A stretch of 64,000 nucleotides of DNA from Crocinitomicaceae bacterium (GTDB lineage: Bacteria; Bacteroidota; Bacteroidia; Flavobacteriales_D; Crocinitomicaceae), in the NCBI GenBank assembly GCA_018402525.1, contig JAGYIR010000008.1, forward strand, positions 117,501-181,500. The letters are read 5' to 3'. Below the pieces are notes generated by a model, which made no database searches, had not been told where the DNA came from, and saw only the letters and a list, made by a program, of their open reading frames with translations. Shown here one piece after another: positions 53,006 to 62,517 of the stretch (positions are counted from its first letter, which is position 1; each line of letters opens with the position of its first letter). A program made the translations under genes and the position numbers.

Positions 53006-55450
53006 CTAGTAAATCGACGGATAATTACTTGGATCTGCTTCGTGCATAATTCCGTATGCCTTTTCGACAATGTCCTCAATGTTTGGCTTCGAAAAGTAAT
53101 CTCCATCAGAACCATACGCAGGTCGATGATCTTTCGAACTCAATGTTTCTGGAGCAGAATCTAAATGGTAGTATCCTTTTTGTTCCACTAAAACTTTATC
53201 GAGTATAAACGCCGTTGCACCACTGCTCACATCTTCATCAACGATCAACAAACGATTTGTTTTTTCGAGTGAATCGGCAATCATGTGATTGATATCAAAT
53301 GGCAACAAGGTCTGCACATCGATCAATTCAACTGAAATTCCTAATTCCAATAACTGCTGTGCCGCTACTTCACATAAATTGAACGTTGAACCGTATGAAA
53401 CAAGCGTAATATCCGTTCCTGCTTTCACAATTTCTGGAATTCCAAGCGGTTCTCTGAACTCGCCAATGTTGGTAGGCATGCGTTCTTTTGTTCTGTATCC
53501 GTTCAATGGTTCAATGACCAATGCTGGTTCTTCTGCAGCCATCAGCGTATTGTAGAAACCAGCAGCTTTCGTCATGTTTCTTGGTACACAAACATGGATT
53601 CCTCGAATGGAATTGACAATCATTCCCATCGGAGAACCACTGTGCCAAATTCCTTCCAAACGGTGACCACGTGTACTAATAATCAATGGTGCTTTTTGTC
53701 CACCTTTTGTTCTGTACTGCACGGTTGCTAAATCATCAGACATGACTTGGATCGCATAGAGCAAGTAATCCAAATATTGAATTTCAGCGATTGGTCGTAA
53801 ACCACGCATCGCCATTCCAATTCCTTGTCCGATAATGGTGCACTCACGAATTCCTGTATCGTGAACTCTTTCCACGCCGTAAATTTCTTGCACACCTTCG
53901 AGTGTCTGATTCACACCACCAATTTTACCTGCGTCTTCACCAAAAACGAGCGCTTGCGGATAATCCGCCAATAATTTCACGTAGTTTTCACGTAAAATCA
54001 AACGCCCATCTTCCATGCGAACTTCATCATCGTAGGTAGGGGCTACCGGTGTAACGTTCAAGGCTGAGGTCTCTGTTTCGTCGTAGAGATATGAACTGTA
54101 TCGATCGTAATTTACCTGGATTTGTTCCTTGATCCACGCAGAAAGTTGTTGCTTGGAAGCAATCGTTTCATTTCGTGCAAAACGCAATGCTTTTCTAGCC
54201 GAACTTAAAATATCTTTTCGAATTGGATCCATTGCTTTTTCCAATTCTTCTGCAATCTTTTTAATGAAGGCACCGTTTGAACTCTCGCTCGCTAACGCAT
54301 TAATCAACTGCACAGATTTCGCATGATCGGCCTTTAAATCATTTAAGAATGCTGTCCAAGCCGCATTTTTTTGCTCACGAACAGATGCTTTTGATGCTTT
54401 TTCGATTTCTTCCAATTCCCCCGCTGTTGCAAGCGTCAATCCATCGGCATCAAAATTTAGAATCCACTCCTTAAACTTTGCAATACAGTCGAATTCAACC
54501 TCCCACTTTAAGCGTTCTTCGTCTTTGTAACGTTCGTGAGAACCACTTGTTGAGTGACCTTGTGGTTGATTCACTTCCTTCACGTGAACCAAAACAGGCA
54601 CATGTTCTTCTCGCGCCAATTTCACTGCTTTTTCGTAGGTCTCACACAAATGTGCGTAATCCCACCCTTTGGTTATGAAAATTTCATACCCAGGTTTATC
54701 TTTTGTGCGCTGCATTCCTGCTAACGCCTCTGAAATACTGTCTTTAGTTGTTTGGTACTCACGTGGAACAGAGATACCGTATCCGTCGTCCCAAACTGAC
54801 ATCACCATTGGGACTTGTAAAACACCAGCAGCGTTAATGGTCTCCCAAAAAGGGCCTTCTGAAGTTGATGCATCTCCAATAGTTCCAAAAGCGACCTCAT
54901 TTCCACCGTTCGTGAATTTTTGAAACTCCTTTAACGTTGCAAGCTCAGGATTTTGACGGTAGACTTTGGATGCATTTGCAAGACCTAATAAACGTGGCAT
55001 TTGTCCCGCTGTGGGTGAAATATCTGCTGAGCTATTTTTCTGCTCCATCAAGTTTTTCCAGTGACCGTTTTCGTCCAAATTTCGCGTCGAATAATGTCCC
55101 CCCATTTGTCGACCAGCGGATTGCGGTTCTTGTGCAACATCAGTGTGAGCATATAATCCAGCGAAATATTGTTGAACAGTTAGTTCACCAATCGCCATCA
55201 TAATCGTTTGGTCACGGTAATATCCTGAGCGAAAATCTCCGTTTTGAAATTGTTTTGCCAAAGCGATTTGCGCCAATTCTTTTCCGTCTCCAAAAATTCC
55301 GAATTTAGCTTTACCAGTCAAAACCTCACGTCGACCCAATAACGATGCTTCTCGAGACAATGTAGCGAGTTTATAATCCTCGATTACCTGCGCTTTGAAA
55401 GATTCGAAATCAACACTATTTTGAGTTTCTACGACTGATTCTTTTGCCAT
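53006..55450 (-). CDS. Fused alpha/beta E1 component of a 2-oxo-acid dehydrogenase (branched-chain type)
   Basis: The 814-aa cytoplasmic enzyme fuses the E1 alpha domain (residues about 30-420: SAGRQMGGHYS, the TPP/Mg site GDASTSEGPFWETINAAG, WDDGYGISVPREYQTTKD) with the E1 beta domain (about 480-814: VFGEDAGKIGGVNQTLEGVQEIYG...RVHDTGIRECTIIGQGIGMAMRGLRPIAEIQY; SSGATAFILDKV). It decarboxylates 2-oxo acids with TPP and reductively acylates lipoate. The branched-chain (BCKDH) assignment is family-based. No E2/E3 genes are nearby. Confidence 0.92.
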   Translation of the reverse strand: MAKESVVETQNSVDFESFKAQVIEDYKLATLSREASLLGRREVLTGKAKFGIFGDGKELAQIALAKQFQNGDFRSGYYRDQTIMMAIGELTVQQYFAGLYAHTDVAQEPQSAGRQMGGHYSTRNLDENGHWKNLMEQKNSSADISPTAGQMPRLLGLANASKVYRQNPELATLKEFQKFTNGGNEVAFGTIGDASTSEGPFWETINAAGVLQVPMVMSVWDDGYGISVPREYQTTKDSISEALAGMQRTKDKPGYEIFITKGWDYAHLCETYEKAVKLAREEHVPVLVHVKEVNQPQGHSTSGSHERYKDEERLKWEVEFDCIAKFKEWILNFDADGLTLATAGELEEIEKASKASVREQKNAAWTAFLNDLKADHAKSVQLINALASESSNGAFIKKIAEELEKAMDPIRKDILSSARKALRFARNETIASKQQLSAWIKEQIQVNYDRYSSYLYDETETSALNVTPVAPTYDDEVRMEDGRLILRENYVKLLADYPQALVFGEDAGKIGGVNQTLEGVQEIYGVERVHDTGIRECTIIGQGIGMAMRGLRPIAEIQYLDYLLYAIQVMSDDLATVQYRTKGGQKAPLIISTRGHRLEGIWHSGSPMGMIVNSIRGIHVCVPRNMTKAAGFYNTLMAAEEPALVIEPLNGYRTKERMPTNIGEFREPLGIPEIVKAGTDITLVSYGSTFNLCEVAAQQLLELGISVELIDVQTLLPFDINHMIADSLEKTNRLLIVDEDVSSGATAFILDKVLVEQKGYYHLDSAPETLSSKDHRPAYGSDGDYFSKPNIEDIVEKAYGIMHEADPSNYPSIY

Positions 55451-55557
55451 TTTTCTTGTTTTTTTGGAAGTGCGAATATAGCGAATTTTAGCTCCATTCG
55501 AAAGTTATTTGTAATCAAAAATGAGTTACACCATATAGTTTCATTATATTTGATATA

Positions 55558-55665
55558 ATGGGAATGAAACAAGCCTATAAAAAGTATGCACCTTATTTCG
55601 TAGATGTTTGGCAATACATTGTGATCATCTTGGTTTTTATTTTAGCTGCAATTTTTATTCTTTGA
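55558..55665 (+). CDS. Small putative membrane peptide (35 aa)
   Basis: This ORF encodes a Lys/Tyr-rich start (MGMKQAYKKYAPYFVDVWQY) and one strongly hydrophobic helix (IVIILVFILAAIFIL). It lies between divergent E1 and the choice-of-anchor B gene, just after a TATATTTG box (55545-55552). Positive-inside charge and clean termination suggest a real peptide, but such short frames occur by chance. Confidence 0.4.
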   Translation: MGMKQAYKKYAPYFVDVWQYIVIILVFILAAIFIL

Positions 55666-55707
55666 TTTTCGTTATTAGTTAATTACATATTTAAAGAAGC
55701 GTATTTT

Positions 55708-58041
55708 ATGAAATTATTTTTTACTGCACTCACGATCGTTTTTACCTTTGGAGCGATCGCTCAACTTAACCTAGATTCCATCAGTCACGTGAATTATTTC
55801 ACCCTTCACACGACAATGATTAATGATGTGTGGGGATACGAGGACGAAATGGGCAATGAATACGCCCTAGTTGGAACAGAGAATGGGACAAGTGTCGTTG
55901 ATATTTCGACTCCTTCCAATCCTGTCGAGGTGTTTTGGGAGCCAGGTATGAACTCAGTTTGGAGGGATTTAAAAACGTATGGAGATTACGCCTATGTGAC
56001 AACTGAAGCTGAAAATGGTTTATTGATTATTGACTTGTCACCACTTCCAGCCTCCACGGCATTAAGTACGACGTATTACACAGGTCCAATTGGAGATCAA
56101 TGGGCATCAGCCCACAACTTATACATTGATGAATTTGGGTACGCATATATTTTTGGAGCCAATCGTGACAATGGGGGAGTTATTATTCTCGATGTTGCAA
56201 CAGATCCTCTAAATCCAATTGAAGTTGGAACTTTCGATACTTGGTACGTTCACGATGGCTTTGTTCAAAATAACATCATGTATTTGGGGCATATTTTGGA
56301 CGGGTTTATAAGTATTGTTGATATTTCAGATAAGTCAAACCCAGTGCTTCTTGGCACGAAAGCAACCCCTTCCACGTTTAGTCACAACATCTGGGCCTCT
56401 GCTGACGGTCAATATGTGTATACTACGGACGAAGTTTCAGGAGCCTATTTGGCATCTTACGATGTTTCTGATCCAACCGACATTATTGAGATGGATCGTA
56501 TCCAGAGTTCTCCTGGCGCTGGTGTTATTCCACACAATACACACGTGATTGGAAATCATATTGTAACGAGTTATTATTCTGACGGCGTTGTCGTGCACGA
56601 TGTCACGCATCCTTATAACATGATTGAAGTTGGGAATTACGACACTTATCCTGGGCAAACGACAAGCTACGACGGATGCTGGGGAGCTTATCCTTATTTT
56701 ACTTCTGGAATTGTGCTAGCGACGGATAGGTCAGAAGGATTATTCATTTTGAATCCCACTTATGTGCAAGGTGCTTATTTAGAAGGAACTGTAACCAATT
56801 CGGTAACAACCAACCCTTTGGATCAAGTAACCATCGAGATTGTAGGGGGTAATCAATTGGGAGGTACCGATAACACAGGGTTTTATGCAACGGGAACTGT
56901 GGCAGGAGGAACATACGATGTTACTTATTCAAAAGTGGGTTACTTTCCACAGACGTTTTCCTTGCCTTTGGTGAATGGGGTCATTACGACACAGGATGTT
57001 CAACTGGTTCCAATCCAACCGTATTCGATTGATGTCATTGTACTTGAAGAAGGGACTGGAACTCCAATTTCCAATGCCAATGTTCGACTTCAACATTCAC
57101 TTTTACCGGCTGAAGGAATGACAAACGGTATTGGAGAAGAGAGTTTAACACTTTATTATGAGGATGCTTACCAAGTGCAAGTCGGAAAGTGGGGATATTA
57201 CACACATTGCTCGACTCAAAATATAGACAACACTACTGGTAGCATCACTGTCACTTTAACTCCAGCGATATACGATGATTTCACATTTGATTTTGGATGG
57301 GCAACTTCAGGCACCGCATTGACAGGAATGTGGGAGCGAGGTGTTCCCAATGGAACAAGTTCAGGATCTGCACCTGCAATTGATGTGGATGACGACTGTA
57401 GCGATTATGCCTATGTAACTGGTAATTCCGAAAACCAAAGTCCAAATACAGACGACGTCGATTTGGGGATCGTAACACTCATTTCTCCAGTAATGGATTT
57501 GACCGGTTACACGGAGCCGTATGTAAATTATTCACGTTGGTTTTATAACGAGCACGGACCAGGTTTAATAGATGACACCCTAAGGGTGAGTGTATCCAAT
57601 GGAATTCAAACGGTTGAAATTGACAAAATCGGGAAGGATCCAGCTACGTTTTTTCAATGGATTCCTGTCAGTATTCGCTTAAGCGATCACATTGCAATTA
57701 CTAGTAATATGCAGTTTTTCTTTCAAACGTCGGACGAAGAACCTAATGGAAACATTACCGAAGCCGGTTTAGATAAATTCTATATTCTTGAAGAAGCTGA
57801 ATTGGCTATCAATGAGCAAGAGTTGAACTATGCAGTGTATCCGAATCCTTTTGATCATCAATTGGTAATTGAAGGAGTACAGTCAGAAGTAGCGTATCGT
57901 ATTTTCTCTGCTGAAGGGCAATTGGTAGATCATGGGAAGCTTTCGGCAACGCAACATGCAATTGCGACTTCAACATTTAAGACTGGGATATATTTCATCC
58001 ACTTGAACGAGAAGGTATTCAAAGTAATAAAAATGGATTAA
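55708..58041 (+). CDS. Choice-of-anchor B family secreted protein with T9SS sorting domain
   Basis: The 777-aa protein has a signal peptide (TIVFTFGAIAQ). The choice-of-anchor B domain (residues 20-355) has LVGTENGTSVVDISTPSNPVEVF and repeats of similar beta-propeller-like blades (VWRDLKTYGDYAYVTTEAENGLLIIDLS). Two carboxypeptidase-regulatory-like modules (TNSVTTNPLDQVTIEIVGG; LEEGTGTPISNANVRLQHS) and an adhesin-like region follow. It ends in a type A T9SS domain (YAVYPNPFDHQLVIEG...). It is a predicted surface protein. Confidence 0.88.
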   Translation: MKLFFTALTIVFTFGAIAQLNLDSISHVNYFTLHTTMINDVWGYEDEMGNEYALVGTENGTSVVDISTPSNPVEVFWEPGMNSVWRDLKTYGDYAYVTTEAENGLLIIDLSPLPASTALSTTYYTGPIGDQWASAHNLYIDEFGYAYIFGANRDNGGVIILDVATDPLNPIEVGTFDTWYVHDGFVQNNIMYLGHILDGFISIVDISDKSNPVLLGTKATPSTFSHNIWASADGQYVYTTDEVSGAYLASYDVSDPTDIIEMDRIQSSPGAGVIPHNTHVIGNHIVTSYYSDGVVVHDVTHPYNMIEVGNYDTYPGQTTSYDGCWGAYPYFTSGIVLATDRSEGLFILNPTYVQGAYLEGTVTNSVTTNPLDQVTIEIVGGNQLGGTDNTGFYATGTVAGGTYDVTYSKVGYFPQTFSLPLVNGVITTQDVQLVPIQPYSIDVIVLEEGTGTPISNANVRLQHSLLPAEGMTNGIGEESLTLYYEDAYQVQVGKWGYYTHCSTQNIDNTTGSITVTLTPAIYDDFTFDFGWATSGTALTGMWERGVPNGTSSGSAPAIDVDDDCSDYAYVTGNSENQSPNTDDVDLGIVTLISPVMDLTGYTEPYVNYSRWFYNEHGPGLIDDTLRVSVSNGIQTVEIDKIGKDPATFFQWIPVSIRLSDHIAITSNMQFFFQTSDEEPNGNITEAGLDKFYILEEAELAINEQELNYAVYPNPFDHQLVIEGVQSEVAYRIFSAEGQLVDHGKLSATQHAIATSTFKTGIYFIHLNEKVFKVIKMD

Positions 58042-58101
58042 TCAAGTTGGGTCAATGTTAACTCTAACGGATTCTTTATATTTGCTCAAACAAAATTAAT
58101 T

Positions 58102-59061
58102 TTGGAGATCAAGTACGATATATCACTAGTAATTCCACTTTTTAATGAGGTCGAATCTCTTCCTGAACTGCACGATTGGATAGTGAAGGTGATGACAGAA
58201 AACAACTATTCGTACGAAATTCTTTTTGTCGATGACGGAAGTAAAGATGGTTCTTGGAATGTCATTGAATCGTTGAATCAACAAGACGCCAATGTGAAAG
58301 GAATTAAATTCCAACGCAATTATGGAAAGTCAGCGGCGTTGCAAAAAGGGTTTGAAGCGGCTGCTGGTGCTGTGGTGGTGACTATGGACGCGGACTTGCA
58401 AGATTCCCCCGAAGAAATTCCTGAAATGTACCGCATGATCATGGAAAATGATTACGATTTGGTTTCTGGCTGGAAAAAGAAGAGGTACGACCCGATTACA
58501 AAGACGCTTCCAACGAAATTATATAACTGGGCAGCGAGAAGAATTACTGGAATATATCTGCATGACTTCAACTGTGGTTTAAAAGCATACAAAGTTGCTG
58601 TTGTCAAAAGTATAGAGGTGTATGGTGATATGCACCGTTACATTCCGGCTTTGGCAAAATACGCTGGTTTTTCAAAGATAGGTGAGAAGGTAGTTCAGCA
58701 TCAATCGCGTAAATACGGCACGACAAAATTCGGATTGAATCGCTTCGTAAATGGACCACTTGATTTACTTTCAGTTGCGTTTATGGGGAAGTTCGGGAAA
58801 AAGCCCATGCACTTTTTTGGCGCTATTGGACTAGTAATGTTTATTGTTGGTTTTGGATTTGCTTTCTATCTAGGAATAGACAAATTATTTATTGAAAAAA
58901 CTGGACGTTTGATTGCAGATAGAACTGAGTTTTACATCGCAATTGCAGCAATGATTATGGGCGTTCAATTCTTTTTGGCAGGGTTTATTGCGGAATTGAT
59001 AGGACGTTCTTCTTCTCAACGCAATGTCTACCTTGTTGAAAAGACAATCGATGTCAATTAA
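58102..59061 (+). CDS. Glycosyltransferase family 2 (DPM1/GtrB-like)
   Basis: The 319-aa inverting glycosyltransferase has LVIPLFNEVESLPELH, the nucleotide-sugar DDGSKDGSW and the DxD-type MDADLQDSPEEIPEM (about 95-109), and two C-terminal transmembrane helices (FGAIGLVMFIVGFGFAFYLGI; IAIAAMIMGVQFFLAGFIAELIG). It resembles polyprenyl-phosphate glycosyltransferases such as GtrB. The start is a TTG at 58102 (gaaTTG before EIKYDIS); no in-frame ATG is near. Confidence 0.88.
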   Translation: MEIKYDISLVIPLFNEVESLPELHDWIVKVMTENNYSYEILFVDDGSKDGSWNVIESLNQQDANVKGIKFQRNYGKSAALQKGFEAAAGAVVVTMDADLQDSPEEIPEMYRMIMENDYDLVSGWKKKRYDPITKTLPTKLYNWAARRITGIYLHDFNCGLKAYKVAVVKSIEVYGDMHRYIPALAKYAGFSKIGEKVVQHQSRKYGTTKFGLNRFVNGPLDLLSVAFMGKFGKKPMHFFGAIGLVMFIVGFGFAFYLGIDKLFIEKTGRLIADRTEFYIAIAAMIMGVQFFLAGFIAELIGRSSSQRNVYLVEKTIDVN

Positions 59062-59611
59062 CCACTGGAACATAGATCAAACGTGGACGCTATTTCTAGA
59101 TAGGGATGGTGTAATCAATGTCCGTAAGTTCGGTGGTTACATCACAAAGGTGAGTGAGTTCGAGTTTTTATCAAATGCGAAGGAAGCAATTGTTTCGCTC
59201 TCCAATTTTTTTCAACTGACAATTGTTGTAACCAATCAGCAAGGGATTGCGAAAGGAATAATGACAGACCGTAACGTTTTGGAAATTCATACTTATATGT
59301 GTGATCAAATTCAACAGGCAGGTGGTAAAATTGACAAATGCTATTTTGCACCAAACCGAAAAGGAGCTGAGAACGATATGAGAAAACCAACACCCGTCAT
59401 GGCTGAACTTGCAAAGATGCACTATCCACAAATAAATTTTAAGCGATGTGTAATGGTTGGTGATACAGATACAGATATTGAATTTGGCAGGAATCTTGGT
59501 ATGAAGACGGTACGAATTAAAACGGAAGAACCGATCGGATTGGAAGCTGATTTAACGGTGTCAAGTTTAAGTGAATTTGCGAACCTTATTGAGCGAGAAA
59601 CAAATCATTGA
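59051..59611 (+). CDS. HAD-IIIA family phosphatase (GmhB-like)
   Basis: The 186-aa protein from the ATG at 59051 has FLDRDGVINVRKFGGY (nucleophile Asp in DRDG), VTNQQGIAKG, KP in ENDMRKPTPVM and VMVGDTDTDIEFGRNLGMKTV, the four HAD motifs. D,D-heptose 1,7-bisphosphate phosphatase (GmhB) is the closest known function, but the zinc-binding Cys cluster of GmhB is missing (CYFAPNRKGAENDMRKP). It overlaps the GT2 gene by 11 nt. Confidence 0.85.
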   Translation: MSINHWNIDQTWTLFLDRDGVINVRKFGGYITKVSEFEFLSNAKEAIVSLSNFFQLTIVVTNQQGIAKGIMTDRNVLEIHTYMCDQIQQAGGKIDKCYFAPNRKGAENDMRKPTPVMAELAKMHYPQINFKRCVMVGDTDTDIEFGRNLGMKTVRIKTEEPIGLEADLTVSSLSEFANLIERETNH

Positions 59612-59628
59612 ATAAAAACAATTTACAC

Positions 59629-60384
59629 ATGAAATTTTTGAGTACGGCATTTATTTTATTGTTTATGTTACCTGCGGTTGCGCAATTAAACCAAGTTGAT
59701 AGCAAGGGGAGAAAGCAGGGAGAATGGGCAAAAACGTACGAGGGAACGCGTGTGTATGAATTTAAAGGACAATTCAAGGATGATAAGCCAGTCGGAAAAT
59801 TTACTTATTTCTATAAATCGTCTAAGGTGAAAGCAGTTATCAACCATGACGAGAACAGCAATCGCTCGGAAGCCTATTTTTACCATGAAAATGGTGCATT
59901 GATGAGTTATGGCATTTATCGAAATCAAATAAAGGATAGCGTTTGGGTAAATTTTGGCCCATCACAGCGTTTGAGCAATACAGAGACCTATGTGAATGGA
60001 AAATTGAATGGTAAGAAGGTAATTTATTACATTTCAGAAGATCTCAGTAATAAATCACAGTTGCCATCGGTCGTTTCGTATTACAAGAATGATTCGCTGC
60101 ATGGCGATTACACTGAATACTTTGAAGATCAGCGCGTTAAAATAAAAGGGCAGTACCACATGAACACGAAAGATGGATTGTGGACACATTATCATGTCAC
60201 AGGTAAGCCGATGATGGTCATTCGCTACAAAAAGGGTGTGAAACATGGCTGGGCTACTGGTCACGATGATACTGGAAAAGAAATAGGAAAGAAATATTTT
60301 TATTACGGTCGGCATTTAGAAGGCAAACAATTGACGGAAAAAATGCGTCAATTGAAGGAATTAGGTATCAATCCGAATGAATAA
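59629..60384 (+). CDS. Secreted MORN/YwqK-repeat protein
   Basis: The 251-aa protein has a signal peptide (STAFILLFMLPAVAQ, from the ATG at 59629; a TTG at 59608 overlaps the phosphatase stop). Six repeats of the YwqK/MORN kind (GKFTYFYKSSKVKAVINHDENSNRSEAYFYHENGALMSYGIY..., GDYTEYFEDQRVKIKGQYHMNTKDGLWTHYHVTGKPMMVIRYKKGVKHG) fill it. YwqK was named as an antitoxin in Bacillus, but no toxin gene is here; most Bacteroidota copies are of unknown role. Confidence 0.85.
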   Translation: MKFLSTAFILLFMLPAVAQLNQVDSKGRKQGEWAKTYEGTRVYEFKGQFKDDKPVGKFTYFYKSSKVKAVINHDENSNRSEAYFYHENGALMSYGIYRNQIKDSVWVNFGPSQRLSNTETYVNGKLNGKKVIYYISEDLSNKSQLPSVVSYYKNDSLHGDYTEYFEDQRVKIKGQYHMNTKDGLWTHYHVTGKPMMVIRYKKGVKHGWATGHDDTGKEIGKKYFYYGRHLEGKQLTEKMRQLKELGINPNE

Positions 60385-60417
60385 TTCGGTATCGCATAAA
60401 TAGGTTATCAAGCATAG

Positions 60418-60465
60418 GACATTGAGCTGACTCTGCTGAGCCCGTCGAAGTATGTCGAAATGTCG
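60418..60465 (+). repeat. GTCGAA-type intergenic repeat
   Basis: GACATTGAGCTGACTC...CCCGTCGAAGTATGTCGAAATGTC contains GACATT/AATGTC ends and repeated GTCGAA, like the small GTCGA-rich repeats I recall as common between genes of Bacteroidota. It is not part of an ORF. One copy is seen here; a GTCGAC-containing insert also lies in the 5S remnant at 1957-1972. Confidence 0.4.
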
Positions 60466-60504
60466 ATATAAACCTTTTATTTCGTATTTTCGTCATTATA
60501 ATAA

Positions 60505-61188
60505 ATGATGAAGCAACTGTTTAGACATACTATTTTCACTAGTTCAATCCTACTTGTACTTTTCGCATGTAAAAAGTCCGAGCCAACTCCTTCTTTTCAT
60601 TATGAGTATTTCGGAATGCAAGAGGGGCGCTACGTAATTTACGACGTTGTTGAAATTGACCACGAAGACCAATTCGATATTCACGACACAACGTATTATC
60701 AGCTAAAAACTGTTTGGGATCAACCTTACATTGATAATGAAGGACGAAGAGCAAGTGAGTTTCATCGGTTTGTGCGCAGCAGCCCAGCTGATGAATGGAC
60801 GATGGTAGATGTCTGGACGGGTATTATTGTTGATGCTCGTCGAGCTGAAATGATTGAAGAAAATCAACGAAAAGTAAAACTGGTGTTCGCTCCTACTTCT
60901 CAAAAAATATGGGATGCCAATGCCTACAATATGTTGGGTGAACAAGAATGCTATTATGAGGACATTCATAAAAGTGCAAACGTTGGTGGGAATCAGTTTG
61001 ATTCAACTTTAATTGTGGAATATGCCGATCAAAGCAATCTAGTGGATGATATCCGAATTTACGAAAGATACGCCAAAGGTGTAGGTATGATCGAGTGGTT
61101 TTATAAGAAAAACAATTATCAAGGAGCACCAGAAGTGGATTTCGGTAAAGAAATCTATTATACCTTTGTAAGCACGGGAATAGAATAA
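60505..61188 (+). CDS. Putative lipoprotein of unknown function
   Basis: The 227-aa protein has a lipoprotein signal (SSILLVLFAC, Cys near residue 22) and a globular domain rich in Tyr, Asp and Arg (YFGMQEGRYVIYDVVEIDHEDQFDIHDTTYYQLKTVWDQPY...). No motif recognised. It stands between the MORN protein and the GT4 gene. Confidence 0.6.
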   Translation: MMKQLFRHTIFTSSILLVLFACKKSEPTPSFHYEYFGMQEGRYVIYDVVEIDHEDQFDIHDTTYYQLKTVWDQPYIDNEGRRASEFHRFVRSSPADEWTMVDVWTGIIVDARRAEMIEENQRKVKLVFAPTSQKIWDANAYNMLGEQECYYEDIHKSANVGGNQFDSTLIVEYADQSNLVDDIRIYERYAKGVGMIEWFYKKNNYQGAPEVDFGKEIYYTFVSTGIE

Positions 61189-61228
61189 TTACTTCCTGAT
61201 TTTTAATGTTACAATACACGCGTTTATT

Positions 61229-62347
61229 ATGAAGATTGCCATACTGTCCACGTTTTATCCGTTTCGAGGTGGAATCGCGCAATTCAATGGGCTTGTTTTT
61301 CGTGAACTAGAAAAAGAACACGAGGTAAAAGCATTCAATTTTAAACGACAGTACCCCAACTTTTTGTTTCCAGGAGAAACACAATACGTTACAGCCGAGG
61401 ATAAAGCCGATGCAATTCCTACGGTCGATTGCTTAGATTCCGTCAACCCCTTGTCCTATCTTTCAACAGCCAAGAAAATAAAGAAGTTCAATCCTGATAT
61501 TCTGATTACGCGCTATTGGATGACTTTTTTCGCACCTTCGCTTGGGGCGGTGACCAAACGAATGCCCAAGCATACAAAGCGCATCAGTATTTTGGACAAC
61601 GTTATCCCACACGAAAAGCGTTTTTTTGATACGCCAGCCAATCGTTTTTTTCTCAAGCACAACGATGGTTTTGTCGTTATGAGCGATACTGTACTTGCAG
61701 ATTTACTTTCTATTCGACCAGATGCAAAGTATTTACGCATTAATCATCCTGTATACGACCAATTTGGTGAAATAATGCAACGTGCAGATGCCTTGAAGGA
61801 ATTGAACCTGGATCCATCAAAGAAATATCTGTTGTTTTTTGGTTTCATACGCGATTACAAAGGATTGGACTTGTTGATTGAAGCGTTAACATATTTGGAT
61901 GAAAGTTATCACCTAATTGTTGCTGGCGAGGTTTATGGTTCCTTTGAGAAATATGAAAAGCAAATCAGTCAGCTCGAGTTGAAAGAACGAATTCATTTGT
62001 TTAATCAATACATCTCAGACGATAAGGTAAGTGCGTTTTTCTCAGCTTCTGATGTATGCGTATTACCTTACAAAGGTGCTACCCAGAGTGGAATTACTGC
62101 TATATCACATCATTTTGAATTACCGATAATTGCTACGGATGTCGGTGGGTTGAAAGAGACTACGCGTCATGGTGAAACAGGTTTGATCGTTGAAAAGCCT
62201 GATAGTAAATTAATCGCAGCGAGTATTTCGACGTATTATGAAAATAATTACAAAGAATCGTTCAGTCAAAAGATCGCCGAAGAGAAACTAGAAAACTCAT
62301 GGGAGAACTTTGCGAAAAAACTTATTGAATTCGCCCAAACAATTTAA
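61229..62347 (+). CDS. Glycosyltransferase family 4 (GT-B fold)
   Basis: The 372-aa protein has an N-terminal STFYPFRGGIAQFNGLVF (GGxA acceptor loop), RITRYWMTFFAPSLGAV, the retaining GT-B motif in LLFFGFIRDYKGLDLLIEALTYL (about 205-227) and the E-x7-E region VCVLPYKGATQSGITAISHHFELPIIATDVGGLKE (about 276-310). GT4 enzymes build surface glycans from UDP/GDP sugars. The precise donor is unknown. Confidence 0.87.
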   Translation: MKIAILSTFYPFRGGIAQFNGLVFRELEKEHEVKAFNFKRQYPNFLFPGETQYVTAEDKADAIPTVDCLDSVNPLSYLSTAKKIKKFNPDILITRYWMTFFAPSLGAVTKRMPKHTKRISILDNVIPHEKRFFDTPANRFFLKHNDGFVVMSDTVLADLLSIRPDAKYLRINHPVYDQFGEIMQRADALKELNLDPSKKYLLFFGFIRDYKGLDLLIEALTYLDESYHLIVAGEVYGSFEKYEKQISQLELKERIHLFNQYISDDKVSAFFSASDVCVLPYKGATQSGITAISHHFELPIIATDVGGLKETTRHGETGLIVEKPDSKLIAASISTYYENNYKESFSQKIAEEKLENSWENFAKKLIEFAQTI

Positions 62348-62452
62348 TCCATGAACTCCAGTCTGAAGAGGGTTTTGAGTTGATTTAAATTAGTGTGTAT
62401 CAACTGTTAATAGAGTCAATTTCAATTTCTAAACAAATACAACACTTTATAA

Positions 62453-62483
62453 TTGACTTTAATGAAGGTAAAACCTATATTTG
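62453..62483 (+). promoter_or_regulatory. Bacteroidota-type promoter upstream of secDF
   Basis: TTG (62453-62455) and TATATTTG (62476-62483, TAnnTTTG) are separated by 20 nt, the spacing typical of the phylum. The start codon is 35 nt downstream. Confidence 0.6.
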
Positions 62484-62517
62484 CAGGCTTAAATATTTAA
62501 CAAACTAATTTACGAAA

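Noticed and set aside
59608-60384. YwqK 'antitoxin' as part of a toxin-antitoxin pair
   Set aside because: No toxin-like small gene is adjacent. The protein is secreted, and most YwqK/MORN proteins in this phylum are not antitoxins.
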